From Corynebacterium gallinarum (GTDB lineage: Bacteria; Actinomycetota; Actinomycetes; Mycobacteriales; Mycobacteriaceae), in assembly GCF_014837045.1 (NCBI RefSeq), contig NZ_JACSPR010000002.1, forward strand, positions 310,001 to 374,000: DNA of 64,000 bases, in the 5' to 3' direction. The notes under the pieces were generated by a model, which did no database searches, was not told the origin of the DNA, and saw nothing but the letters and a program-made list of their open reading frames with translations. This document shows, piece by piece, positions 52,718 to 58,877 of this stretch. The position numbers and the translations under genes were made by a program. Within the stretch, counting starts at the first letter, position 1. Each line of letters starts with the position of its first letter.

Positions 52718-52939
52718 ATGATCTTCTTCGACGCTGACTATGAATGGATCCTCGCCCGCAACCGCCGAGAGCTCATCGACGCCCTTCTGTAGCGCATCAA
52801 CCCCGACAATGATGACCACCTCCTCCGGCTTGCCGCGGCATGCCTCGGATGAGAGGAAGAGAAAGTGATATTCATAGATATGGACATGCCGCAGGGCGTG
52901 ATCCATCAAACCTCAAAATCTTGTCTTAATTTTGAGTAA
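52718..52939 (+). pseudogene. Possible decayed small gene (two in-frame stops)
   Basis: A 73-codon frame starting ATG 52718 reads MIFFDADYEWILARNRRELI, then is broken by TAG at codon 25 (52790-52792) and TGA at codon 45 (52850-52852). Between and after them the sequence stays protein-like (INPDNDDHLLRLAACLG; EEKVIFIDMDMPQGV). Single-base changes (CAG to TAG, TGG to TGA) would explain both stops. Family unknown. Confidence 0.35.
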
Positions 52940-52992
52940 AAAATACGATAGCGACGAAAACTTGCCACTTTTATTAGGGAGATTGAAAACAG

Positions 52993-53541
52993 ATGGATTG
53001 GGTAAGCATTCTTATCGGCGCGGCCATCGGTGGTGGTTTATCTTGGTTCATTACTTGGGCCTACTACCGAAAGTCCCTGCAGCAACAGGAACAGCTGAGG
53101 CAGGTGGACGCTGCGGAGCGCGCTGCGCAAAGGGCAGCTGATGCGGAGAGGAGGGCGCGCGATAGCGAACGGGCGGTCCTCTATAAAAATCGTGAGAGCA
53201 GTTACAATGAGCACCAAGCCAAGCCAGATAGAAGATGGGATCTCACGGTGAATTCTAATGGCACTTTGACTCTGGTGAATCGTCGTAAGGCAATTTCAGG
53301 TTTCTTTGAAATCATGTTGCATTCCCCGGATGCGGTTGGCACAAGAGAGCCGGTTGTGAGGCATAGTGCTTTGGGGGAAAGGGGAAGTCTCACTTTCCCC
53401 CTGCCTGGCGGAATTAATGAAGTCGACGGGATTTTCGTCCAGACTTATGAGGGCCTTGGCTACCCAGAGCAAGAAATAGTCCCAATCCATCCGAAATATA
53501 CGATGGCAGATTTCCGTGATCCTAGGATATCTCCACAATAA
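52993..53541 (+). CDS. Membrane-anchored coiled-coil hypothetical protein
   Basis: 182 residues. N-terminal membrane segment (VSILIGAAIGGGLSWFITWAYY, about 4-25), an Ala/Arg/Glu-rich coiled coil (about 30-65), then a beta-type domain (WDLTVNSNGTLTLVNRRKAISGFFEIML). A good AGGGAGA ribosome site precedes the ATG. It shares the layout membrane helix plus coiled coil with the 204-aa protein at 54803 on the opposite strand. Unknown family. Confidence 0.7.
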   Translation: MDWVSILIGAAIGGGLSWFITWAYYRKSLQQQEQLRQVDAAERAAQRAADAERRARDSERAVLYKNRESSYNEHQAKPDRRWDLTVNSNGTLTLVNRRKAISGFFEIMLHSPDAVGTREPVVRHSALGERGSLTFPLPGGINEVDGIFVQTYEGLGYPEQEIVPIHPKYTMADFRDPRISPQ

Positions 53542-53797
53542 GAAAAGCTGTCCTCCTCCGGTAAATCCGCGCCGGGGCGGGTGGTTTTGTGCGGGTGTGG
53601 GTGACGTGGGAGTGGGGGTGGTCCACCGGTGGGGTGGCGAGCTCCCGGTACGCGCGTTGAGTCTGACGTTTTTGGGTGCGGATCAAGGCATCAGTGAGGT
53701 AGCACCAGGCTTTCTCCAGTGCTTCGATGATGGGTTTGAGGCTTTCGCTGATCCGTTCCATTACGGGTTCCATGGATCTAGGGTCACGGGCAGTCAT
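53522..53797 (-). CDS. Small hypothetical protein, 91 aa
   Basis: Start ATG 53795-53797 (MTARDPRSMEPVMERISESL) has GGAG 5 bp upstream. A helical N-terminal half is followed by a basic, proline-rich C-terminal tail (PAPARIYRRRTAFLIVEIS). It overlaps the tail of the 182-aa gene by 20 bp. A similar start context recurs at 54685 as a broken 11-codon copy, so this is a mobile small gene family in the element. Confidence 0.6.
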   Translation of the reverse strand: MTARDPRSMEPVMERISESLKPIIEALEKAWCYLTDALIRTQKRQTQRAYRELATPPVDHPHSHVTHTRTKPPAPARIYRRRTAFLIVEIS

Positions 53798-53817
53798 GAT
53801 TTCTCCGGAATGGGTAA

Positions 53818-53843
53818 AACCCCGCACGTGGTGTGCGGAGCGT
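53818..53843 (-). terminator. Hairpin before the 91-aa gene
   Basis: CCGCACGTG pairs with the following GTGTGCGG. In the minus direction it is followed by GGTTTTA. It may end transcription coming from the right or act as a leader of the 91-aa gene. Confidence 0.5.
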
Positions 53844-53848
53844 AATTA

Positions 53849-54601
53849 ATGACGGTGGACGCGCCAGTTGCGCTAAAAATGAACTTGTTCTTAATTCAAT
53901 TCCTTGTCTATTTGTGCGATGGAGCTGCACTGAATGGTGCAGACTGGAAGACGATTCTTGGGTTAGTTCCGAATGCAGAAAGTTGGATACCGATGGAATG
54001 GCTAAGAATGTCACTCGATTTCTTAAGCACCCTGGCGTGGCCAGTAGTAGTCTTATGGGTCGCGTTTCTGTTTAGGAATCGTCTCGACGGACTGATCGGT
54101 AGAGTTTCGAAAGTTTCTGCTGCTGGGGTTAGTGCGGAATTTGAGCAAGAAATTGCGAACCTGAACAGGTCCGTACACGCCACATCTGATGAAGCTGCCC
54201 GGTCTCACGGCGATGATTCCCCATCTACGGGCGGAGTTTTACAGCATTCGGCGAATGCTACAAACGGGCTCCCGAGATCATTTTTGATAGAGGCTCGGGA
54301 AGTAGCTGATACTTCTCCTACTGCAGCAGCAGTATTAGGGCGTATTGCTCTGGAACTAGCTCTTGATGAACGCGAATTTCCCGGTAGTGATCCGAAGAGG
54401 CCGAAGAGGCCGAAGAGGCCGTCTCAGCATTTAGATGATCTGCGTCCACATATTGGTGACACTGTCTACAGGCAATCAATATCAGCGCTAAACCTCGCCA
54501 ATAAGGCTGCGCATGGTATGGCTGCTGACTTGACTGCGTTTGGAGCCAACCAGCTTCTCGACACAATCGAAGTGCTAATTAAGGAGATTTCTACCACTTG
54601 A
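53849..54601 (+). CDS. Membrane protein with DUF4145-like C-terminus
   Basis: 250 residues if started at ATG 53849; M11 is an alternative and neither has a clear ribosome site. Two hydrophobic segments (about 14-30 and 57-78, LSTLAWPVVVLWVAFLFR), then a cytoplasmic part whose C-terminal helical domain (LELALDEREF...NLANKAAHGMAADLTAFGANQLLDTIEVL) resembles DUF4145, a domain common in anti-phage and restriction-associated proteins. A KRPKRPKRP tract comes from a 9-bp tandem repeat. Low GC. Confidence 0.65.
   Translation: MTVDAPVALKMNLFLIQFLVYLCDGAALNGADWKTILGLVPNAESWIPMEWLRMSLDFLSTLAWPVVVLWVAFLFRNRLDGLIGRVSKVSAAGVSAEFEQEIANLNRSVHATSDEAARSHGDDSPSTGGVLQHSANATNGLPRSFLIEAREVADTSPTAAAVLGRIALELALDEREFPGSDPKRPKRPKRPSQHLDDLRPHIGDTVYRQSISALNLANKAAHGMAADLTAFGANQLLDTIEVLIKEISTT
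54392..54418 (+). repeat. 9-bp tandem repeat (CCGAAGAGG)x3
   Basis: Three perfect copies at 54392-54400, 54401-54409 and 54410-54418, in frame, encoding the basic KRPKRPKRP linker. Copy number could vary between strains without shifting the frame. Confidence 0.85.
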
Positions 54602-54684
54602 CCTCCTGCTGAACTCTTAGGGCACTAGGATCAGTCAACTGATTAGTCGTGAGTGTCAGGTTCTACAATGAATGAAGGTTCTTG

Positions 54685-54700
54685 CGGCCATGATTTCTTC
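54685..54700 (-). pseudogene. Remnant of a 91-aa-type gene start
   Basis: In the minus direction GGAAGAAATCATGGCC matches the ribosome site and start of the 91-aa gene (CCGGAGAAATCATGACT), including an upstream hairpin. It stops after 11 codons (MAARTFIHCRT), so it looks like a truncated paralogue. Confidence 0.35.
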
Positions 54701-54735
54701 CGAGTGAGTGAAGCCCCACCGGTGGGTGGGGCTTC
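54701..54735. terminator. Bidirectional terminator in the element
   Basis: Perfect 14-bp stem AGTGAAGCCCCACC / GGGTGGGGCTTCACT with a 3-nt loop. It lies between the DUF4145-like gene (plus) and the 204-aa gene (minus), so it could serve both. Confidence 0.7.
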
Positions 54736-54802
54736 ACTAGTAGCGAGGAGATAAGAAACCTGGGCTCCGTAGTCTTCGAGGCCTAAAGTCCAAAATTGTT
54801 GA

Positions 54803-55417
54803 TCAGGTATCTTTACTTTCCCGATTAACGACGTTGTTGGGCAGGTGCATTCTCGCGGTGGCTTCCCGGAGGTCACTTAATAGGTCTTCGAATTGCGGTT
54901 CGGGATAATGAGATCCGAGATCAGCTGCTGGAAAAATATCTGTATCTGAATATCTGTTATCTTCACGAAGTGCTTTCCCAATAGTGGCGCTTACCTCCTT
55001 TAGGCTCCCGTCCGTGGCAACAAGCTCGAGCATGTCCCATGCCTGGATCACCTTACGGCGCCCGATGTATGCAACTTCTCCGACAATTTGTTCCTCCTTA
55101 AGCCGTTCTTCAAAAGTTGGATACTCTTCATCCGCCCGGTTTTCTCGAACAGTAAGACGTGTCTCGGCTATTGCAGCTTGCTGTTCTCGCAACATGTGTA
55201 GGAAGCGTTTTACTGCTTCTTCCTGCCGCTCAATATTGGCATAGGCTCGTTCTTGAGAAGTCCTCCTCTCTTCCTGAGCATGCTCATCCTTTTTAAGTTG
55301 ACGCTCATGCTTACGGTCACCATTCCGGTTTATGTATTGAACACCACCGGTAACTAACCCTCCGAAGATTGCTGCCAGCGCTGGCAGTGCTTGGGAAACT
55401 ACTTCAGTCCATTCCAT
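54803..55417 (-). CDS. Membrane-anchored coiled-coil hypothetical protein, operon gene 5
   Basis: 204 residues. N-terminal membrane segment (LPALAAIFGGLVTGGVQYI, about 11-29), then a long charged coiled coil (about 34-95: ERQLKKDEHAQEERRTSQER and onward) and a C-terminal soluble part. It ends the five-gene minus-strand operon. Layout resembles the 182-aa protein at 52993 without clear sequence identity. Function unknown. Confidence 0.65.
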   Translation of the reverse strand: MEWTEVVSQALPALAAIFGGLVTGGVQYINRNGDRKHERQLKKDEHAQEERRTSQERAYANIERQEEAVKRFLHMLREQQAAIAETRLTVRENRADEEYPTFEERLKEEQIVGEVAYIGRRKVIQAWDMLELVATDGSLKEVSATIGKALREDNRYSDTDIFPAADLGSHYPEPQFEDLLSDLREATARMHLPNNVVNRESKDT

Positions 55418-55602
55418 GTACCGAGTCTACTTTTCGCCCAGTCCTTGTGCTCCCTGTAGTCACACCGAGTACATGTCCGCATAGCGGAACCTACTGGCTC
55501 AATCTTGTCGTTGAGGATGTGGCCGTCGAAGAAGCACCACGCCTGGTTGAAGGCCAAGGCCAGCACATGAGTGATGCGTTGCCACAAGTTAGGTGTTCTC
55601 AT
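55399..55602 (-). CDS. Small CxxC protein, operon gene 4
   Basis: 67 residues. Contains a single CTRCDYRE motif (about residues 44-51) and an aromatic helical N-terminal half (LWQRITHVLALAFNQAWCFF). Its ATG overlaps the stop of gene 3 (ATGA) and its end overlaps gene 5, so it is translationally coupled. The CxxC may bind zinc as half of a ribbon, but a second pair is missing. Confidence 0.65.
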   Translation of the reverse strand: MRTPNLWQRITHVLALAFNQAWCFFDGHILNDKIEPVGSAMRTCTRCDYREHKDWAKSRLGTWNGLK

Positions 55603-55865
55603 TGGGTGCTCTCTTTCGGGTTGAGATAGAAGCCGGCTATCGCCTTCGTCAGGTGATGGCGGATATGCGCCTCCACAAGCTGATCGGGTGCCTCGGCTAC
55701 AGGGAGGCTGAGCCGGACTGTTGCCTTGTTGTCATAGAAGAAAACCGTCAAGTAAGCGGTTCTCGTGGAGAGGAAGAACGACTCTTCATATCGCCAGGTG
55801 ATCTTCATGCCAGGACGGAACAGCCCCTTGCAGATCTTCCCCACACGTTCCTTGTAGGTGGTCAC
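55599..55865 (-). CDS. Small hypothetical protein, operon gene 3 (GTG start)
   Basis: 88 residues from GTG 55863-55865, which overlaps the stop of gene 2 (GTGA). The compact, mixed alpha/beta sequence (TAYLTVFFYDNKATVRLSLP) has no recognised motif. The long-frame alternative would start 24 bp earlier without a ribosome site, so I prefer the coupled GTG. Confidence 0.6.
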   Translation of the reverse strand: MTTYKERVGKICKGLFRPGMKITWRYEESFFLSTRTAYLTVFFYDNKATVRLSLPVAEAPDQLVEAHIRHHLTKAIAGFYLNPKESTQ

Positions 55866-56053
55866 GATTGCTTTTCCTTCCAGTCGCACATGGCGATGAT
55901 GGCCTCGGCGTACCTCCGGGCCTGTTTCACGGTTGGGAAGCTGTGGTGGATATCAAAGTCGAGGTGCTTCTTCCCGAATTCTTTGACATCACCGACCCTG
56001 CCGCCGGTGACGTAAGAGGTGCCGAATTCGTCCTGCTGGACTTGCAGGGTCAT
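55862..56053 (-). CDS. Small hypothetical protein, operon gene 2
   Basis: 63 residues from ATG 56051-56053, overlapping the stop of the exonuclease gene (ATGA) and with GGAG 5 bp upstream. The sequence (MTLQVQQDEFG...SFPTVKQARRYAEAIIAM) looks like a small globular protein. A GTG 9 bp earlier is possible. No family recognised. Confidence 0.6.
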   Translation of the reverse strand: MTLQVQQDEFGTSYVTGGRVGDVKEFGKKHLDFDIHHSFPTVKQARRYAEAIIAMCDWKEKQS

Positions 56054-56661
56054 GGTCTCCACGTCCTTCCGAGAGTGGTTGCTGACATCGTCATCCCGGC
56101 TGATGCACAGATGTCGTAGATGGGGCGGTGGGGTTTGCGGTGGTGGGGTTGGGTGCCCAGCTCATCCAAGAGCTGGTCGGTGTAGTGGCCGGCGAACTCG
56201 TCCAGGAGGTGGTGTAGTGCTCCTGGGTCGCTGAACTGTGTCCCGGCGGCCAGCTTCACCGAGGTGGCGTCCAGGGACCGGTGGTGGAACTTCTCCAACA
56301 CCTCCGGCATGCTCCGGGCAAGGAATGACCGGTCGAATGTCACTGATGACCCCAGCATGGGGAGCTTCTTATCCGTCCACCGCTCCATGAACCGACGGGC
56401 CTCCAAGCTGACATTCGAGGGTGGTTTACCCATCCCATCGACCAGATCAGCCCACAACCCCGAATCCTGGTGCATCTTCTGGACCACATCCCCCACCCGG
56501 CGGATAGCGATGTGATCGTCCCGGTGCTGCACCACACTCGACCACGACCCCAACGGGCGAAGGTGCTGATCAAAAGCCACCATCCCGATTTCGAGGATGA
56601 TGTCGAAATGCGCATCCAGGCCCGTGGTCTCCACATCCAACCCAATGAACGCGGCGGTCAT
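56050..56661 (-). CDS. DEDDh 3'-5' exonuclease (DnaQ/oligoribonuclease-like), operon gene 1
   Basis: 203 residues from ATG 56659-56661 (MTAAFIGLDVETTGLD), with GGGAGGGAC upstream. ExoI motif LDVETTGLD (about 8-16), ExoII region FDRSFLARS (about 113-121), and ExoIII H-x4-D in HRPIYD (about 187-192). A single-stranded nucleic acid exonuclease, chromosomal-type cousins being DNA polymerase III epsilon and oligoribonuclease. Found here in an actinophage-like operon, upstream of four coupled small genes. Its promoter must overlap the recombinase gene start region. Confidence 0.82.
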   Translation of the reverse strand: MTAAFIGLDVETTGLDAHFDIILEIGMVAFDQHLRPLGSWSSVVQHRDDHIAIRRVGDVVQKMHQDSGLWADLVDGMGKPPSNVSLEARRFMERWTDKKLPMLGSSVTFDRSFLARSMPEVLEKFHHRSLDATSVKLAAGTQFSDPGALHHLLDEFAGHYTDQLLDELGTQPHHRKPHRPIYDICASAGMTMSATTLGRTWRP

Positions 56662-56682
56662 GTGTCCCTCCCGGCGCGTGGT

Positions 56683-57615
56683 GTGCGTCCGAAGGATCTG
56701 GATGAGTGGGTGGAGTCGATGCTCGAGGGCCGGCCGTGGGCGAAGGGTAGGCCGTTGGCGGCGTCGACGGCGCGGAAGAAGCGGTCCCAACTGTCGGCGT
56801 TGTTTTCTCATGCGGTGCGTGACGGTGTGGTTGCACGTACTCCGTTTACCTCGGAGGTGCGGAAGGTTACGGCGGTGACGGTGGTTGATGATGACGATGA
56901 CGAGTCGGTGGTGGATCGACTGTTGACGTTGGATCAGATCACCACGCTGATTGATTCCGCCGAGCATGGTGCGACGTGGGAGGAGGTGGTCTATGTCGGC
57001 CGGCGGAAGATCTCGATTGAGAAATCCACCCGCAAGTCGTTGGCCACTGCGGTGCTGCTGGAGATCGGGGCGGGCACGGGCCTGCGCGCCGGTGAGGCCG
57101 GGGGGCTTAACGTTGGGGATTGGAACCGGGCAACTGGGATGCTCGAGGTGCGCCGGCAATCAAAGGTGTCAGCCAACGGCACCCGCAAGTTGAAGACCCT
57201 GCGGTCTCGTCGTGAGGTGCCTGTCCCCGACCGCCTGGGCGAGATCCTCACCCGGTACCTTTTCGAGAACCCCGGGCCGTCTGACCGCCCCCTGCTGCTG
57301 ACCACGCGGCAGACGAGGTGGACGGCGCGCGCCATCGGCGGCAGAGTCAGATCGCTGCGCCCCATCATTGATTGCGATTGGGTGCGGTTCCACGACCTCA
57401 GACACTTCTATGCCACGTCCCTGATCTCCGGCGGCCTACCGATCACGGCGGTGGCTGAGCTCCTGGGCCACACCCCTGCCACCTTGCTGAAGATCTATGC
57501 CCACTACCTGCCCGAGGACTCCGACCGCGCCAAGCGGATCATTGATGGAGTCCTCGGGGATAGGGGAAATCAGGGGGAAATCCGCCAACCCAACCTGAAG
57601 CTGGTCCAGGGCTAA
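56683..57615 (+). CDS. Tyrosine recombinase (integrase), N-terminally shortened
   Basis: About 310 residues if started at GTG 56683. Core-binding helices (LDEWVESMLEGRPWAKGRPLAASTARKKRSQLSALF) are followed by a complete catalytic domain: Arg in TGLRAGEAGGL, HxxR in FHDLRHFYATSL, His in LLGHTPATL and Tyr in KIYAHYLP. The arm-binding N-terminal domain and part of the core-binding domain normally present in phage integrases are absent; sequence homology begins right where the divergent exonuclease gene starts. It may be a truncated, possibly inactive integrase or a recombined fusion. It lies 16 bp from attR. Confidence 0.82.
   Translation: MRPKDLDEWVESMLEGRPWAKGRPLAASTARKKRSQLSALFSHAVRDGVVARTPFTSEVRKVTAVTVVDDDDDESVVDRLLTLDQITTLIDSAEHGATWEEVVYVGRRKISIEKSTRKSLATAVLLEIGAGTGLRAGEAGGLNVGDWNRATGMLEVRRQSKVSANGTRKLKTLRSRREVPVPDRLGEILTRYLFENPGPSDRPLLLTTRQTRWTARAIGGRVRSLRPIIDCDWVRFHDLRHFYATSLISGGLPITAVAELLGHTPATLLKIYAHYLPEDSDRAKRIIDGVLGDRGNQGEIRQPNLKLVQG
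57563..57582 (+). repeat. Integrase arm-type repeat pair, right
   Basis: GGGGAAATC-A-GGGGGAAATC, 50 bp inside attR, within the 3' end of the recombinase gene. Same orientation and near-identical to 52478-52498. Confidence 0.6.
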
Positions 57616-57631
57616 AACCCTGTGAACTGGT

Positions 57632-57687
57632 GTTAGTTCAGTCCGGCGTAGGAGTGCAGACCGGAGACAACCATGTTGATGAAGAAC
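57632..57687. repeat. attR: 3' end of resC
   Basis: 56 bp that form the end of the functional resC frame and repeat 52328-52383 with one mismatch. Right boundary of the element. Confidence 0.88.
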
Positions 57688-58715
57688 AGGTTGAAGACCA
57701 TGGTGACCAGGGCGACGACGTTGATCCACGCGGCCCTGGTGTCACGCCAGCCCACCGTGGCGCGGGCGTGAAGGTAACCGGCGTAGAGGATCCAGGTGAT
57801 GAAGGAGACGGTCTCCTTCGGGTCCCAGCCCCAGAAACGACCCCAGGCGGCCTCCGCCCAGATCGCGCCGAGGATGATACCCAGACCGAAGACCGGGACC
57901 GTCCAGATGGCGGTCTTGTAGGCCAGGTTGTCCAGGGTCTTCGCTGACGGCAGTGGCTTGGCCACGGCACCGAAGAAGCCCTTCTCACGACCCTTGGGCT
58001 GCCACATGCGCAGCAGGTACAGCAGGGAGGCGATACCGGAGACGATGCCGATGGATCCACCGATGGAAACGGTGGACACGTGGATCGGGAACCAGAAGGA
58101 CTGCAGCGCCGGGACCACCGGAGCGGAATCGGCGTAGAGTTCGGTGCCGCCGTAGAACAGCAGGGCGATCATCGGGGTGATCACCCAGGGCCACATCACA
58201 CGCAGCTGCGGGCGCTGCAGGAGAAACGCGGCACCGGCCATGGCACCGAAGGTGACCACGAGGACGTACTCGTAGAGGTTGCCGAAGGGGAACCGGTCCG
58301 CGGACAGCCCACGCAACACGATGGAGACCAGGTGCACGATCACGCCCAGCCACACCAGGGTCTGGGTCATGTTCGCGAGCTTGCGGGCGCTGGCCTGACG
58401 GGCCTCCAGTGCCTCATCGGCAACCAGGCCATCATTGATGTCAGCCGCGCCGGGCAGATCGTGGTCGTCGTTGAAGTGGTCCCGATCGAGGGCATCGACG
58501 GCACCGGCCGCGGTGCTGCCACCGGCGGTACCGGCACCGGCACCCGTACCAGTGCCCACCAGTTCCTTCACCCGTGAAGCCTCGCGGCGGGCATCGATGA
58601 CGCCCTGGATCTTCACGTAGTAGACCAGTGAGATGATCAGGGCCAGTGCGTAGATGATGAAGGCGCTGGCGAAAGCGGTATCCGAGAAGGTCGCATAGGT
58701 CTGATTGACCGGCAT
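57633..58715 (-). CDS. resC: Cytochrome c maturation protein ResC/CcsA (System II)
   Basis: Membrane protein that hands haem to apocytochrome c with ResB. Start ATG 58713-58715 (MPVNQTYATFSD), preceded by GGTGGATG; an ATG at 58736 is the alternative. 360 residues. The tryptophan-rich haem-handling motif WGRFWGWDPKET is near residue 300, and about eight membrane segments are visible. A hydrophilic Gly/Ala-rich insertion (about 55-85) is a local feature. The last 18 codons are within attR, so the present 3' end was brought by the element. Confidence 0.92.
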   Translation of the reverse strand: MPVNQTYATFSDTAFASAFIIYALALIISLVYYVKIQGVIDARREASRVKELVGTGTGAGAGTAGGSTAAGAVDALDRDHFNDDHDLPGAADINDGLVADEALEARQASARKLANMTQTLVWLGVIVHLVSIVLRGLSADRFPFGNLYEYVLVVTFGAMAGAAFLLQRPQLRVMWPWVITPMIALLFYGGTELYADSAPVVPALQSFWFPIHVSTVSIGGSIGIVSGIASLLYLLRMWQPKGREKGFFGAVAKPLPSAKTLDNLAYKTAIWTVPVFGLGIILGAIWAEAAWGRFWGWDPKETVSFITWILYAGYLHARATVGWRDTRAAWINVVALVTMVFNLFFINMVVSGLHSYAGLN

Positions 58716-58877
58716 GGATTCATCCACCCTATTCATTGGAAATCATGGGATTTTATTGACACCCTACCCCCTTGCGCTGGCGGAAACTAATGGGAAACTC
58801 ATGCTCCGGCAGGTGGTGGCAGGGTTGGTGATGGGCCTGTTCAGGCCTGTTAACTACGGTCGGGAAGCAACTGTCTG

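Larger units (their letters stand above)
52384..52992. other. Left end of the element: repeats, tRNA-like and folded sequences
   Basis: About 600 bases without an intact recognised gene. It has GGGGGAAATCTGGGGGAAATC (arm repeat, 52478-52498), a tRNA-like T arm (52501-52540), a possible three-way junction (52662-52708), and a frame with internal stops (52718-52939). Each is listed separately. Confidence 0.5.
52328..57687. mobile_element. Integrative element in the 3' end of resC
   Basis: About 5.36 kb bounded by 56-bp direct repeats (52328-52383 and 57632-57687). It contains a tyrosine recombinase gene next to the right end, paired GGGGAAATC arm-like repeats inside each end, a five-gene minus-strand operon, two or three further small genes, and a probable pseudogene. 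No capsid, portal or terminase gene is visible, so it is an integrative remnant or phage satellite rather than a full prophage. AT content is higher than in flanking genes. The resC reading frame is intact across attR. Confidence 0.82.

Noticed and set aside
52667-52909. An 80-codon minus-strand frame
   Set aside because: Overlaps the protein-like plus-strand frame with internal stops; no ribosome site or recognised motif.
52328-57687. Complete prophage
   Set aside because: Too short and without terminase, portal, capsid or lysis genes.
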